A stretch of DNA of 64,000 nt, taken from NCBI RefSeq assembly GCF_044502415.1, contig NZ_CP172402.1; one strand, given 5' to 3'. The notes beneath the pieces were generated by a model. That model searched no databases. It was not told where the DNA came from and worked only from the letters and a program-made list of their open reading frames with translations. A program made the position numbers and the translations under genes. Source of the DNA: Haloimpatiens lingqiaonensis. GTDB lineage: Bacteria; Bacillota; Clostridia; Clostridiales; Clostridiaceae. Below, piece after piece: positions 18,724-27,382 of the stretch; position 1 is the stretch's first letter; every line of letters begins with the position of its first letter.

Positions 18724-20124
18724 TTATTTAGCAACTTCCTCTACTTTAGATGAGAATCTGTATATCCACAATCCTAGTATTAAGAATGTAACTAATGCTG
18801 TCCATGAACTTCCTGCCAGAGCAGGTATAAGTTTTGGCCCTATCATAATTTTAGCTGCTACAGTGTCTCCACCTATTTTTATAGCTGTTAATATAGCTAC
18901 AACTATACCCATAAGGGCATCTCCTGCCACAAGTCCTGAGGAAAGAAGTATTCCTCTTTCTGTTTGTAATTTTTTCTGCGCCTCGTTGTTTTGGAATTTT
19001 TTATCTACAAGTGTTCTTATTATTCCACCAAATAATACTGCTGCACTTAAGTGTATTGGAAGGTATAGGCCTAGTGCTACTGGAAGTATTGGAAGTCCTG
19101 CTAATGCACAGAATATTCCTATTATAGCTCCAACAAATACTAGAGCCCATGGAAGTTGTGCTGTCATAACTCCCTTAACAACCATTGACATAAGCATAGC
19201 CTGTGGTGCTGGTATTGCTTTTGTTCCCATGCCATAAGTAGCATTTAACATTAAAAGCACTCCACCTGCTGCCACTGATGCTACAACAAGACCTATATAC
19301 ATACCCCATTCAACTTTCTTTGGAGTTCCACCTATTATATAAGTTGTTTTTAAACTTTGCGCTGCTCCACCTGCAACCGCTATTCCTATACAAACTATAG
19401 CTCCTGCAGTAATAGCCACAAGCATTCCTGCATTTCCAGTATATCCAGTAGCCTTTAATACAGCTGTTACAAATAATAACGTGGCGATAGTCATACCTGA
19501 TACTGGATTATTTGAAACCCCTATTATACCAGCCATTCTAGCTGATACTACTGCAAAGAAGAATGAGAATAACACTACAAGTATTGAACCAATAGCTCCT
19601 AATCTTAATCCTGGTAACAACCAGCATAATAAGAATACTAACACCGCTCCACCTAGTACCCAAGACATTGGTGTATCTATATCAGTTCTCTTAAGATTTG
19701 CATTTCCTTCCTTTGAGCCACCTACTCCTGCCATTGCGGTTTTAAAAGATCTTATTATAGTAGGCAAAGATCTTCCAAGGCTTATAAATCCACCTGCTGC
19801 AACAGCACCAGCTCCTATATATCTAATATATTTGCTCCATATTGCCCAAGCATCCATATTGGCAATTAATTCTGTTGATGGAAATAATGGTACTGCTAGC
19901 CCTGCTCCTACGTATTTTATTAAAGGTATAAGTCCTAACCAAGCCACTAAAGCTCCACCAAACATATATAAAGCTACTTCTATACCAACAATATATCCAA
20001 CACCAGCTATTGATGCCATAGCATTAAACCCAAATATTGTGTTTTGCATAGGTGCTATAGTCCATTCTGGTGCTTCTTTCCATAAAGCTAACCCACTGGA
20101 GAAAAATTTATATATTCGCTCCAC
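18724..20124 (-). CDS. OPT family oligopeptide transporter, C-terminal part (frameshifted gene)
   Basis: 466-codon frame encoding most of an OPT-family transporter, with about a dozen hydrophobic segments and glycine-rich loops. Its apparent GTG start lies inside the end of the upstream frame and has no ribosome site. Joining the two frames at GLLGGANI / YKFFSSG gives a single protein of about 650 residues, the usual OPT length. The break is best explained by loss of two bases in a short AT run (20108-20124). If the sequence is right, the transporter is inactive or made as two pieces. Confidence 0.85.
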   Translation of the reverse strand: MERIYKFFSSGLALWKEAPEWTIAPMQNTIFGFNAMASIAGVGYIVGIEVALYMFGGALVAWLGLIPLIKYVGAGLAVPLFPSTELIANMDAWAIWSKYIRYIGAGAVAAGGFISLGRSLPTIIRSFKTAMAGVGGSKEGNANLKRTDIDTPMSWVLGGAVLVFLLCWLLPGLRLGAIGSILVVLFSFFFAVVSARMAGIIGVSNNPVSGMTIATLLFVTAVLKATGYTGNAGMLVAITAGAIVCIGIAVAGGAAQSLKTTYIIGGTPKKVEWGMYIGLVVASVAAGGVLLMLNATYGMGTKAIPAPQAMLMSMVVKGVMTAQLPWALVFVGAIIGIFCALAGLPILPVALGLYLPIHLSAAVLFGGIIRTLVDKKFQNNEAQKKLQTERGILLSSGLVAGDALMGIVVAILTAIKIGGDTVAAKIMIGPKLIPALAGSSWTALVTFLILGLWIYRFSSKVEEVAK

Positions 20125-20680
20125 CTAGTAACCCTGTCATAACTGTCTTAAATCCTGATCCGCCTTCCATTCCTGTAACAAGAACTTCTGATGCAGCCAT
20201 TCCTTCTGGGAATACCAACTCGCCGTGTTGCTCCACTATTAAGTATTTTCTAAAAGGAACTACAAATAGTATGCCTAAAAGTCCTCCTAAAGATGTACAT
20301 ATAACTATAGTTGTAAGGCTTAGTTTCATTCCCCACATTATAATTGCTGGAAGTGTAAATATAATACCGCCTGCTATAGATTCTCCCATAGATGCTATGG
20401 ACTGTATCATATTTGCTTCTAAAATATTGTTTCTTTTAAAAATTATTTTCAGCATCCCTGCACCTAAAATGGATGCTGGAATTCCTGCTGCTATTGTAAG
20501 TCCAACCTGTAAGCCTAGGTAAACATTTGCTGCTGCAAAAATTATTGCAAATATACACCCTATTGCTATAGACACTAAAGTCGTCTCTGGCATCGCTTCA
20601 CTAGTAGGTACAAAAGGAATATAATCTTCTCCTTTTATTCCACCATAAGCAGTATGAGAAAGTTTCCTCTTTTGTTCCAT
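20108..20680 (-). CDS. OPT family oligopeptide transporter, N-terminal part (frameshifted gene)
   Basis: N-terminal 190 codons of the OPT transporter, ending in TAA 17 bases into the overlapping C-terminal frame. The frame is open to 20704, but AAGGAGGG lies 7 bases before the ATG at 20680, so that is the start. It contains the family N-terminal segment and about four membrane helices. It is too short to transport on its own; see the C-terminal part. Confidence 0.85.
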   Translation of the reverse strand: MEQKRKLSHTAYGGIKGEDYIPFVPTSEAMPETTLVSIAIGCIFAIIFAAANVYLGLQVGLTIAAGIPASILGAGMLKIIFKRNNILEANMIQSIASMGESIAGGIIFTLPAIIMWGMKLSLTTIVICTSLGGLLGILFVVPFRKYLIVEQHGELVFPEGMAASEVLVTGMEGGSGFKTVMTGLLGGANI

Positions 20681-21057
20681 TTTTTTACCCTCCTTATTAA
20701 CCAAATTATATATTCAACACTTTTAGAACTAATTATAATTTTAAAATATTCTTAAAATTTATAGTTCTTAAGCTATCTAATAATAACATAAAATTTTAAA
20801 AAAATTAAACTCGAAATAGGTCGATTTTATTAGAAATTAGCAATCCTTTAACTTGTTTCGTCATTTTTTTTGTTTTTTTCTTTGATTTTAAAACATTTTT
20901 CTTTTTTTGTCTTTTTATTATTAATTATTTTTGTATATAATTTATTATAATTAAAATTTTTAAAAAATAAAAAATTTTAGAATAATATTTACTCTTTGCT
21001 TAAAGATATAGCAACTCAAAAGCAGTTGGTTGAATATACAGACTATTGCATAATTTT
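20681..21057. other. A/T-rich divergent intergenic region
   Basis: Upstream region shared by the OPT gene (minus) and the dehydratase genes (plus). A 7-bp inverted repeat (AGAACTA / TAGTTCT, around 20725-20772) lies in the OPT leader. No gene, tRNA or known riboswitch was recognised. Confidence 0.5.
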
Positions 21058-21086
21058 TTGACATTTCTAAAAATTAATAGTAAAAT
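21058..21086 (+). promoter_or_regulatory. Sigma-A-type promoter of the dehydratase operon
   Basis: TTGACA (21058-21063), a 17-base spacer and TAAAAT (21081-21086). The leader to the first gene is about 125 bases and contains a terminator-like hairpin. Confidence 0.7.
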
Positions 21087-21147
21087 ATAATGGAAGTTAT
21101 TCATATTTTGTAAGAGTTTTGTAAAATTCTCTTTCAAATTTTTAAAT

Positions 21148-21169
21148 AAGGGGCTCCCCCCCTTTTTTT
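21148..21169 (+). promoter_or_regulatory. Leader hairpin with T-run, possible attenuator
   Basis: AAGGGG / CCCCTT stem with a 5-base loop followed by a T-run, between the promoter and the first dehydratase gene. It looks like an intrinsic terminator inside the leader. No alternative antiterminator pairing or known ligand motif was identified, so control by attenuation is only a possibility. Confidence 0.5.
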
Positions 21170-21216
21170 GTATTGTTCCATAACCATTATTTGTTAAAAT
21201 AAAGAGGTGATTTAGT

Positions 21217-22485
21217 TTGGATATAATAAATTCATACGGAAGTATAATTAAAAAAAATATACCAAATAATCCTAATACAACATTAAATTTAATTAAACTA
21301 GGATTAGCTTTGGAAGAAAAAAGAAATCATTTATTTCCTGATAAAAAGTTACCACCTTCACTTCAATATTTAAATACTATCTGCGTTAAATATATATTAG
21401 AACCATTAAAAAACCCAAATAATTCAGCCTTTGTAAATCTATTTGCCCCTACAGAACTCCTTCAAGCCATGGAAGTATATCCTCTTTTTGTAGAAGCTTT
21501 TTCTTCTTTTCTTTCTGGACTTCAATGCGAAGATGCCTTTATAAATATAGAAGAAAACAGTGGTCTTGGAGAAACCCTCTGCAGTTACCATAAAGCATTT
21601 TTGGGTGCCATCGAATCAGGAGTTTTACCTAAACCCCTATTTTCCACTGCTTCATCTATAATATGCGATGCTAATATAAACACCTTTAGGTACGCTGCCT
21701 CTAAATATAATATCCCATTTTACAGTGTAGATATTCCTTATGAGTATTCTAAAGATGCAGAAATATATGTAGTGGAACAACTCCAAGAATTAATTGAATT
21801 TATGGAGGATATATTAGGAAAACCTTTTAGTTATGAATCACTAAAAAAAGTCATCCATAGAGAAAATAAAAGTAAAAAACTTTTAAAAGAGTATTATAAG
21901 GAATTGAAATATAAATACTTTCCAAATACATTAACAATTGAAATGTACAAGCTTTTTGCTTCCCACGTATCCATAGGAAGAGAAGAGACTTTAAAATTTT
22001 ATGAAATGCTTCTAAAGGATATACAGAAAGCACCTGTTTGCAGTAAAAGCACTAAAAGAATACTATGGGTGCACTTACTTCCTTTTTATCATAAAACTTT
22101 AAGGGAATGTTTTAATTTTAGTAATGATTATCAAATATTAACCTGTGACTTAAACTTTGACTATATGGAAGAAATGGATATTTCGAATCCTTTAGCTTCC
22201 TTAAGTAAAAAAATGATTTACAATCAATACAACGGAACTTTTCAAAGAAAAATAGATAATATTTTAGAAATGTATGAATCTTTAAATGCAGATGGAGTAA
22301 TAAACTTTTGTCAATGGGGCTGTAAACAATCCAGTGGCGGAGTGCAGCTTTTAAAAAACTCACTTGTAGAGAAAAATATACCCTTTATATCCTTGGATGG
22401 AGATGGTGTAGATAGACGAAATAGCTCCTCTGGACAAATCAAAACTAGATTAGAAGCCTTTTTAGAAATGTGGCAAAACTTTTAG
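21217..22485 (+). CDS. 2-hydroxyacyl-CoA dehydratase family subunit
   Basis: 422-residue protein of the HgdB/BcrC-type 2-hydroxyacyl-CoA dehydratase family, an iron-sulfur enzyme component that needs ATP-driven activation. The C-terminal part has the family pattern: INFCQWGCKQSSGG (near residue 357, candidate cluster ligands), then LDGDGVDRR and GQIKTRLEAFLEM. The start codon is TTG with AGAGGTGA at good spacing. The substrate cannot be read from sequence; no CoA-transferase is nearby. The next gene encodes the partner subunit 12 bp downstream. Confidence 0.88.
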   Translation: MDIINSYGSIIKKNIPNNPNTTLNLIKLGLALEEKRNHLFPDKKLPPSLQYLNTICVKYILEPLKNPNNSAFVNLFAPTELLQAMEVYPLFVEAFSSFLSGLQCEDAFINIEENSGLGETLCSYHKAFLGAIESGVLPKPLFSTASSIICDANINTFRYAASKYNIPFYSVDIPYEYSKDAEIYVVEQLQELIEFMEDILGKPFSYESLKKVIHRENKSKKLLKEYYKELKYKYFPNTLTIEMYKLFASHVSIGREETLKFYEMLLKDIQKAPVCSKSTKRILWVHLLPFYHKTLRECFNFSNDYQILTCDLNFDYMEEMDISNPLASLSKKMIYNQYNGTFQRKIDNILEMYESLNADGVINFCQWGCKQSSGGVQLLKNSLVEKNIPFISLDGDGVDRRNSSSGQIKTRLEAFLEMWQNF

Positions 22486-22497
22486 GAGGTAATTTTT

Positions 22498-23391
22498 ATG
22501 ATAGGATACTTATGTAAATATACACCTATTCACATAATAGAAAGCTTTGGTGAAGACACATACAAAATAAATCCACAAATATACACTTTTGATAAATGCA
22601 ATTATTTAACTCATAACAATATGTGTTCCTATATAAAAGCAGTAATAGATGAATGTTACAATAAAAAAATAGATAAATTGGTTTTAGTTAACTGCTGCGA
22701 TAGTATAAGACGTTTATATGATATATTGAAAAAAGATCCTTTATTTAAATTTATATACTTAATTGATATGCCAAGAAAAATTAATAATAATTCCTATAAA
22801 CTTTTTCATAATGAAATTTTAAAATTCATATCTGCTTTAGAAGATTACTTTCATAAACCTTTTTCTATGGAGTATTTTTTAAATACTATAGGAATTAATA
22901 AAAGTGTCAATACTGAATCCTTTAACGAAATTCCTAAAAACACCCTACTTTTAATTGGAGCTAGATTAGAGAATTATCTACTAGAATCAATTAAAAACAA
23001 TGGATATTCAATTTATGATATAACCTGTACAAATAATCAATGTGCCTTAAATGAAACATTAAAATTGAAAAATGCATTGAACCATTCAAAAGAAGAAGTT
23101 ATTTTGTGGAAAGAAAAATTATTAATAAATTACTGCAAGGATTTGTTAAATCAATTTCCTTGCATGAGAATGTGTGATATAAGTAAACGATACAATTTTA
23201 TAGAAAAGAATAAGCAAAATATTAAGGGAATAATTTATCACACCATAAAATTTTGTGATTATTATTCCTTCGATTACACATATTTAAAAAGCAATGTAGA
23301 TATACCTATTTTAAAAATAGATACGGACTTTTTAATTCAGGGTGAAGGTCAAATTAAAACAAGATTAGAGGTAACTAACAGTTACAAATAA
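22498..23391 (+). CDS. 2-hydroxyacyl-CoA dehydratase second subunit, interrupted by an IStron
   Basis: 297-codon frame for the second, more diverged dehydratase subunit. The first 291 codons, ending in GQIKTRLE, are native. The last six codons and the stop come from the left end of the inserted IStron. Across the insertion the frame resumes at 25522 with Ala-Phe-Ala-Glu, restoring the RLEAF motif also seen at the end of the first subunit, and then continues without a stop into the activase. The intact gene would therefore encode one 619-residue subunit-activase fusion. AGGAGG precedes the ATG. Confidence 0.82.
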   Translation: MIGYLCKYTPIHIIESFGEDTYKINPQIYTFDKCNYLTHNNMCSYIKAVIDECYNKKIDKLVLVNCCDSIRRLYDILKKDPLFKFIYLIDMPRKINNNSYKLFHNEILKFISALEDYFHKPFSMEYFLNTIGINKSVNTESFNEIPKNTLLLIGARLENYLLESIKNNGYSIYDITCTNNQCALNETLKLKNALNHSKEEVILWKEKLLINYCKDLLNQFPCMRMCDISKRYNFIEKNKQNIKGIIYHTIKFCDYYSFDYTYLKSNVDIPILKIDTDFLIQGEGQIKTRLEVTNSYK

Positions 23392-23455
23392 GTTATAAAA
23401 AGTTATAATTCACTGTAAAGTTTTATAACTTTTAACTTAGAAAATTGTTGACAGC

Positions 23456-23850
23456 CTCCCATGTTCGTAAAGAGCATGGAGTGATGTATTAAATACATCC
23501 AAAATCCTTTGAATTGCTGGAAACCCCTAAAGCTAACTAAACTACAACGCAAGGATGAAAAAGGCCTAAGCGTGATAGTTGCGAAAGCAGAAAAAATTAG
23601 TTAGATAGCATAAGGTTAAATCCTAAGTGCGCCAATCTCATGGTTAAAAACCGTTAGGTTGCGATAATGGGCAATCAGCAGGTAAGCCTCGAAAAGAGGA
23701 AACTTCAACGACTATCCTGTGATGGGAGTACACTACAAGCTATTGGTAGTGGAAGTGGAGGACACCTTATATTAATTGACAATTGACAATTGACAATGGA
23801 CAATTTAATTGAGGTGATGATATAGTCTACGCTCATATGAAAGTATGAGA
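23456..23850 (+). ncRNA. Group I intron catalytic core of the IStron
   Basis: Core elements are visible. P4 is TGCTG (23515-23519) with CAGCA (23676-23680). P7 is GACTA (23710-23714) with TAGTC (23823-23827). P8 is CACTAC / GTAGTG (23731-23736, 23746-23751), with a short J8/7 (ATGATA). P9 is CTCATA / TATGAG (23832-23849). The segments GGAAACCCCTAAAG and TTCAACGACTA match the classical P and R boxes. The intron should let the host mRNA be repaired by self-splicing, as in clostridial IStrons. P1 and the 5' splice site are not resolved. Confidence 0.88.
23776..23803 (+). repeat. TTGACAA tandem repeat in a peripheral intron loop
   Basis: Three exact TTGACAA units and one TGGACAA unit lie in a row. 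They sit in the loop closed by CACCT (23763-23767) and AGGTG (23812-23816), between P8 and J8/7 of the group I intron, so they should not disturb the core. Confidence 0.85.
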
Positions 23851-24020
23851 AGTTCATGAGTTTTACAAGACTTTGAGAACTGCTTAGTATTAGCGATATT
23901 AGGTGAATATGCGTAAAACTTGTAAGAAGTTATAAATATATAATGCAATCATTAATTTCAATACAGTATAAATTTTTAACTTTAAAATCTAAAATCTTAC
24001 CACTTTATAGTATTAGCCTA

Positions 24021-24154
24021 TAAACAGAGCTCTTAGCTTCAGATGGAGTTTTTACTCCAACTGAAGGTTAGAGATCGTTATCCAGGGACGTAGCTGCCGT
24101 TATCTCCCACTTTGTTAGAAGTGGGAGTGTTACGGCAGGTAGTCATCGGATAAA
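24021..24154 (+). repeat. 134-bp structured dispersed repeat, copy A
   Basis: First of three 134-bp copies in the window, inside the IStron between the intron core and tnpB. It contains two strong hairpins (CTTCAG…CTGAAG and CTGCCG…CGGCAG), the second enclosed by TTATCC / GGATAA. It is flanked by CCTA on both sides, which looks like a 4-bp target duplication. It is identical to copy C over its full length as read by eye. A non-autonomous (MITE or IS200/IS605-derived) element is the most likely explanation. Confidence 0.85.
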
Positions 24155-24199
24155 CCTAGCAATATAGGGAATAATAATACTAGAAGGTGAGGTGAGATA

Positions 24200-25330
24200 A
24201 TGATTAAGGCAATAAAAATAAGATTAAAACCTACTAATGAGCAGGAAATATTAATGTTTAAATCCGTAGGATGCGCAAGGTTTGCTTACAACTGGGGACT
24301 TTCAAAATGGGAAGAGATGAACAAAAATGGACTTAAACCCTCAAAGGCAAAAGTAAGATCAGATTTTAATAATAGTATTAAAAAGAATAAGGATTATGAG
24401 TGGTTAGATGAAGTATCTGCTCAAGTTACACAATATGCCTTTGAAGATTTAAATAGTGCCTATGATAATTTCTTTAAAGGATTATCAAAACATCCTAGGT
24501 TTAAAACCAAAAGACATTCTAAAAAATCCTTTTATGTTAGATATGATGCCATTAAATTTAAACATGGAAAAGTCAATATAGAGAAAATAGGTAAAGTTAA
24601 GTATAAAACCAATTATAGTATACCCAATTTGCCTAAATATAATAATCCAAGATGCTATTTTGACGGTAGGTATTGGTATTTAACATTGGGGTTTGAGCAC
24701 AATGAAAACCAAGTTGAGCTTAATAAAGATTTATCTTTAGGTATTGATTTAGGGTTGAAAAATCTAGCCATTGTAAACTGTCTAGAAAAACCCATTAAAA
24801 ACATTAATAAGTCTTTAAGAGTTAGAAAGTTAAAAAAGAAATTAAAAAGATTGCAAAGAAAAGTATCAAGAAAATATGAAGCGAACAGACAAGGAAATAA
24901 ATTTATAAAAACTAAAAATATATTAAAAACAGAAAGACAAATTAAATTAGTCCATAGAAAGCTAAACTATATAAGACTAAATCATATTCATCAGGCTACT
25001 AATAAAATAGTTAAACTAAGGCCTTATAGAATCGTCATGGAAGATTTAAATATAAGTGGAATGATGAAAAACAAACACTTAGCAAAGGCAATTCAAGAGC
25101 AATGTTTTTATGAATTTATAAGACAAATAAAATACAAATGTGAATTTAATGGAATAGAATTTTTCATGGCAGATAGATTTTATCCAAGTTCTAAAACTTG
25201 TAGCTCTTGTGGAAACATTAAAGAAAATTTAAAGCTAAAAGATAGAATTTATGTATGCCCTAAATGTGGACTGAAAATAGACAGAGATAAAAACGCTTCA
25301 ATTAATCTTGGTAACTATAAATTAGCATAA
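24200..25330 (+). CDS. tnpB: TnpB RNA-guided nuclease of the IStron
   Basis: 376-residue TnpB. The RuvC residues are all present: Asp183 (GIDLG), Glu281 (MEDLN) and Asp361 (DRDKNA). The zinc finger has cysteines 334, 337, 353 and 356. TnpB proteins cut DNA guided by an omega-RNA from the element's right end, which favours retention of the element. Here the right-end RNA would run from about 25,330 to 25,521, with guide sequence taken from the host gene beyond 25,521. GGTGAGGTGAG precedes the ATG. The protein looks functional. Confidence 0.93.
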   Translation: MIKAIKIRLKPTNEQEILMFKSVGCARFAYNWGLSKWEEMNKNGLKPSKAKVRSDFNNSIKKNKDYEWLDEVSAQVTQYAFEDLNSAYDNFFKGLSKHPRFKTKRHSKKSFYVRYDAIKFKHGKVNIEKIGKVKYKTNYSIPNLPKYNNPRCYFDGRYWYLTLGFEHNENQVELNKDLSLGIDLGLKNLAIVNCLEKPIKNINKSLRVRKLKKKLKRLQRKVSRKYEANRQGNKFIKTKNILKTERQIKLVHRKLNYIRLNHIHQATNKIVKLRPYRIVMEDLNISGMMKNKHLAKAIQEQCFYEFIRQIKYKCEFNGIEFFMADRFYPSSKTCSSCGNIKENLKLKDRIYVCPKCGLKIDRDKNASINLGNYKLA

Positions 25331-25521
25331 TATCACCTAAAAGATAATGCTAATATGTACCCTGCGTTGTGGGGGAATTCAAGTCCTAGGAGAGTTACAC
25401 AAACTAGAGTAGAATAATTAATTATTCAAAATAGAACTCTATGAACAGGAAATGTTATTTGGTAACGAATAACGCAAGTAAAATTTATATATTTATAACT
25501 TTTTATAAGTTTTATGCAACG
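25331..25521 (+). ncRNA. Candidate omega-RNA / IStron right end
   Basis: 190-bp non-coding segment from the tnpB stop to the right boundary. TnpB elements encode their guide-RNA scaffold here, overlapping the end of tnpB. The inverted copy of the left end occupies the last 28 bp. The assignment rests on position and family knowledge; no scaffold fold was verified. Confidence 0.5.
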
Positions 25522-26508
25522 GCTTTTGCAGAATCTCTTAAACTCAAAAATGCAAAAAATAATGTTAGTAATAAAGTACACTATGATTTAAATATTAATA
25601 ATAAGCTACATGATACCACAAAGGTATCAATGGATAAAAAATCTATAATAACCCTTAAAGAAAATATGGCACATACTAAAGAAAATACGTTAAATACTAA
25701 GGAACTCATAGCTAGTACTCAAGATTCTAGTGCATTTTTTGCTGGCATAGATAGTGGTTCCACCTCAACCAATGCAGTAATTTTAGATTTCCAAGGAAAT
25801 ATAATGTCATATTCTGTGGTTAAAACCGGACCTAAAAGTATTGAAGGAGCAGAAAAAGCTTTAAAGAAAGCTTTATATAAATGTAACCTAAATAGGGAAG
25901 ATTTAAAATACATTGTTTCCACAGGGTATGGCAGAGAAAACATCCCTTTTTCCAGTGAAGCTGTAACTGAAATCACTTGTCACGCCAAAGGGGTTCATTA
26001 TTTAAAAAAAGATGTTAGAACAGTTATCGATATAGGCGGACAAGATAGCAAAGTAATAAAACTAGATGAAAATGGAAACGTAAAGGATTTTGCCATGAAT
26101 GATAAGTGCGCTGCAGGCACTGGTAGATTTTTAGAAAATATGTGTAAAGTGCTAGACATACCTATAGAAGATATAGGACATCACTATGTAAAATGGAATA
26201 AAGATTTGACTATAACCAGTATGTGTACTGTATTTGCGGAATCTGAAGTAGTCTCTTTAATAGCAGAAAATCAAGAAACTGCAAACATAGTTCACGGTCT
26301 ATGTAAATCTGTATCCACCAGAGTTCTTGCTCTAGTAAACAGAGTTCAAAAATCTGGCGAAATAATGATGACTGGCGGTGTTGCTAAAAATATAGGGGTA
26401 GTAAAATCTCTTGAGGAGCTAACTAACCAAAGCATATTTGTTCCAGAAGAACCTCAAATAATAGGCGCTCTTGGGGCTGCACTTTTTGCAAAAGAAAAAT
26501 TTTCATAA
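25522..26508 (+). CDS. 2-hydroxyacyl-CoA dehydratase activase, downstream exon of a subunit-activase fusion
   Basis: Encodes a BadF/BadG/HgdC-type ATPase that injects an electron into the dehydratase. GIDSGSTSTN (ATP site), DIGGQDSKVI, and the two cluster cysteines in NDKCAAGTGRF and SMCTVFAESE are present; the activase domain spans about 260 residues. The frame is open from 25441, inside the IStron. From 25522 it encodes the missing end of the dehydratase subunit (AFAES…), a Lys/Asn/Thr-rich linker of about 60 residues, then the activase. No good ribosome site precedes any internal ATG, which supports a fused product made after splicing. Confidence 0.85.
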   Translation, partial: AFAESLKLKNAKNNVSNKVHYDLNINNKLHDTTKVSMDKKSIITLKENMAHTKENTLNTKELIASTQDSSAFFAGIDSGSTSTNAVILDFQGNIMSYSVVKTGPKSIEGAEKALKKALYKCNLNREDLKYIVSTGYGRENIPFSSEAVTEITCHAKGVHYLKKDVRTVIDIGGQDSKVIKLDENGNVKDFAMNDKCAAGTGRFLENMCKVLDIPIEDIGHHYVKWNKDLTITSMCTVFAESEVVSLIAENQETANIVHGLCKSVSTRVLALVNRVQKSGEIMMTGGVAKNIGVVKSLEELTNQSIFVPEEPQIIGALGAALFAKEKFS

Positions 26509-26589
26509 TTCCCTAACCCCAAGTTCACTATGTCAAAATGTCTTAGTCACAAGATTCTAGATAATAAACTATTACAAATTAGTATAAAA

Positions 26590-26630
26590 AGTGGCAAGAT
26601 GCATGGTGCAAACATGATTTTCTTGCCACT
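26590..26630. terminator. Terminator between the activase and lepB
   Basis: Perfect 10-bp stem (AGTGGCAAGA / TCTTGCCACT). A TTTTTAT run follows on the minus strand, so it mainly ends lepB transcripts arriving from the right; it could also work for the dehydratase operon. Confidence 0.65.
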
Positions 26631-26709
26631 AGTAATTTCTTTAATTTATATTTTACCCAACTTCAACAAGTGAACTTATCACAGCCACAAGTACATAGGG
26701 CTTTCTGTA

Positions 26710-27228
26710 TTATTTTAATTTTCCTACTCTGCTGAAAGGGAATATGACGAAATGTGCCTTCCCTTTAATATCATCTTTATCTATATACTTATTATTCCAA
26801 TAACGTGCATCTAGTGAATTAGCTCTATTGTCTCCCATGAATAAAAACTTATCCTTAGGCACTTGGAATGACATATTTGCCTTTCCTCCTGGATTTTTCA
26901 CATATGTTTCTGATTTTTTTTCACCATTCACATATACTGCACCATCTTCTGCCACATCTATTTTATCTCCCGGCACTCCTATAAGTCTTTTAATAAGCAT
27001 AACCTTAAGTTCCTTAGAGTAAAAAACTACTATATCTCCTCTTTTTAGTTTATCCTTTTTATAAACTTTAGTAACACCTATCTTATCCCCTGGTTTTATT
27101 GTAGGATACATAGATTCAGTAGGCACGGATATAAAGAAAAATACAAATTTATTTATTAAAAAAGCTAGTATTAATGCCGCTAATACTGGCACAACCCACT
27201 CTTTAAAAAAATTTTTCACAAAATACAC
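26710..27228 (-). CDS. lepB: Signal peptidase I
   Basis: 172-residue type I signal peptidase with one N-terminal membrane anchor (about 11-33). The catalytic Ser39 is in VPTESMYPT and the general-base Lys80 in MLIKRLIG. The GDNRANSLDARYW box near the C-terminus is typical. It cleaves signal peptides from exported proteins outside the membrane. It appears to be monocistronic. Confidence 0.95.
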   Translation of the reverse strand: MYFVKNFFKEWVVPVLAALILAFLINKFVFFFISVPTESMYPTIKPGDKIGVTKVYKKDKLKRGDIVVFYSKELKVMLIKRLIGVPGDKIDVAEDGAVYVNGEKKSETYVKNPGGKANMSFQVPKDKFLFMGDNRANSLDARYWNNKYIDKDDIKGKAHFVIFPFSRVGKLK

Positions 27229-27382
27229 CCCCTGTAAGTCAATAAGTTTTATGCTCTATAATGATATTTATACTGGACTAAAAGTAAACTCCATCAGTCT
27301 AATTATAACATCATACAAAATATTATACACTATAATTTGTAATATATCAGAGATTTAGCACCTAAATTCCAGTAAAAATTTT

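Larger units (their letters stand above)
23371..25521 (+). mobile_element. IStron: group I intron plus TnpB, no TnpA
   Basis: 2151-bp insertion bounded by a GG target dinucleotide (…GAG|G … G|GCT…), deduced because removal restores the reading frame and the RLEAF motif. The left part (to about 23,850) folds as a group I intron core, and the right part carries tnpB. Near the ends, 23381-23408 and 25493-25520 are inverted copies matching at 24 of 28 positions. No tyrosine or serine transposase is present, so movement would need one in trans. The GG junction suggests IS607-type insertion. Exact splice sites were not determined. Confidence 0.85.

Noticed and set aside
23381..25520. IStron boundaries placed exactly at the 28-bp inverted ends
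   Set aside because: Removal at these points would leave ten extra left-end bases and break the frame; removal at 23370/25522 restores the frame and the RLEAF motif.
25441..25521. First 27 codons of the open frame as the natural start of the activase
   Set aside because: They are IStron right-end sequence, with no ribosome site before the ATG.
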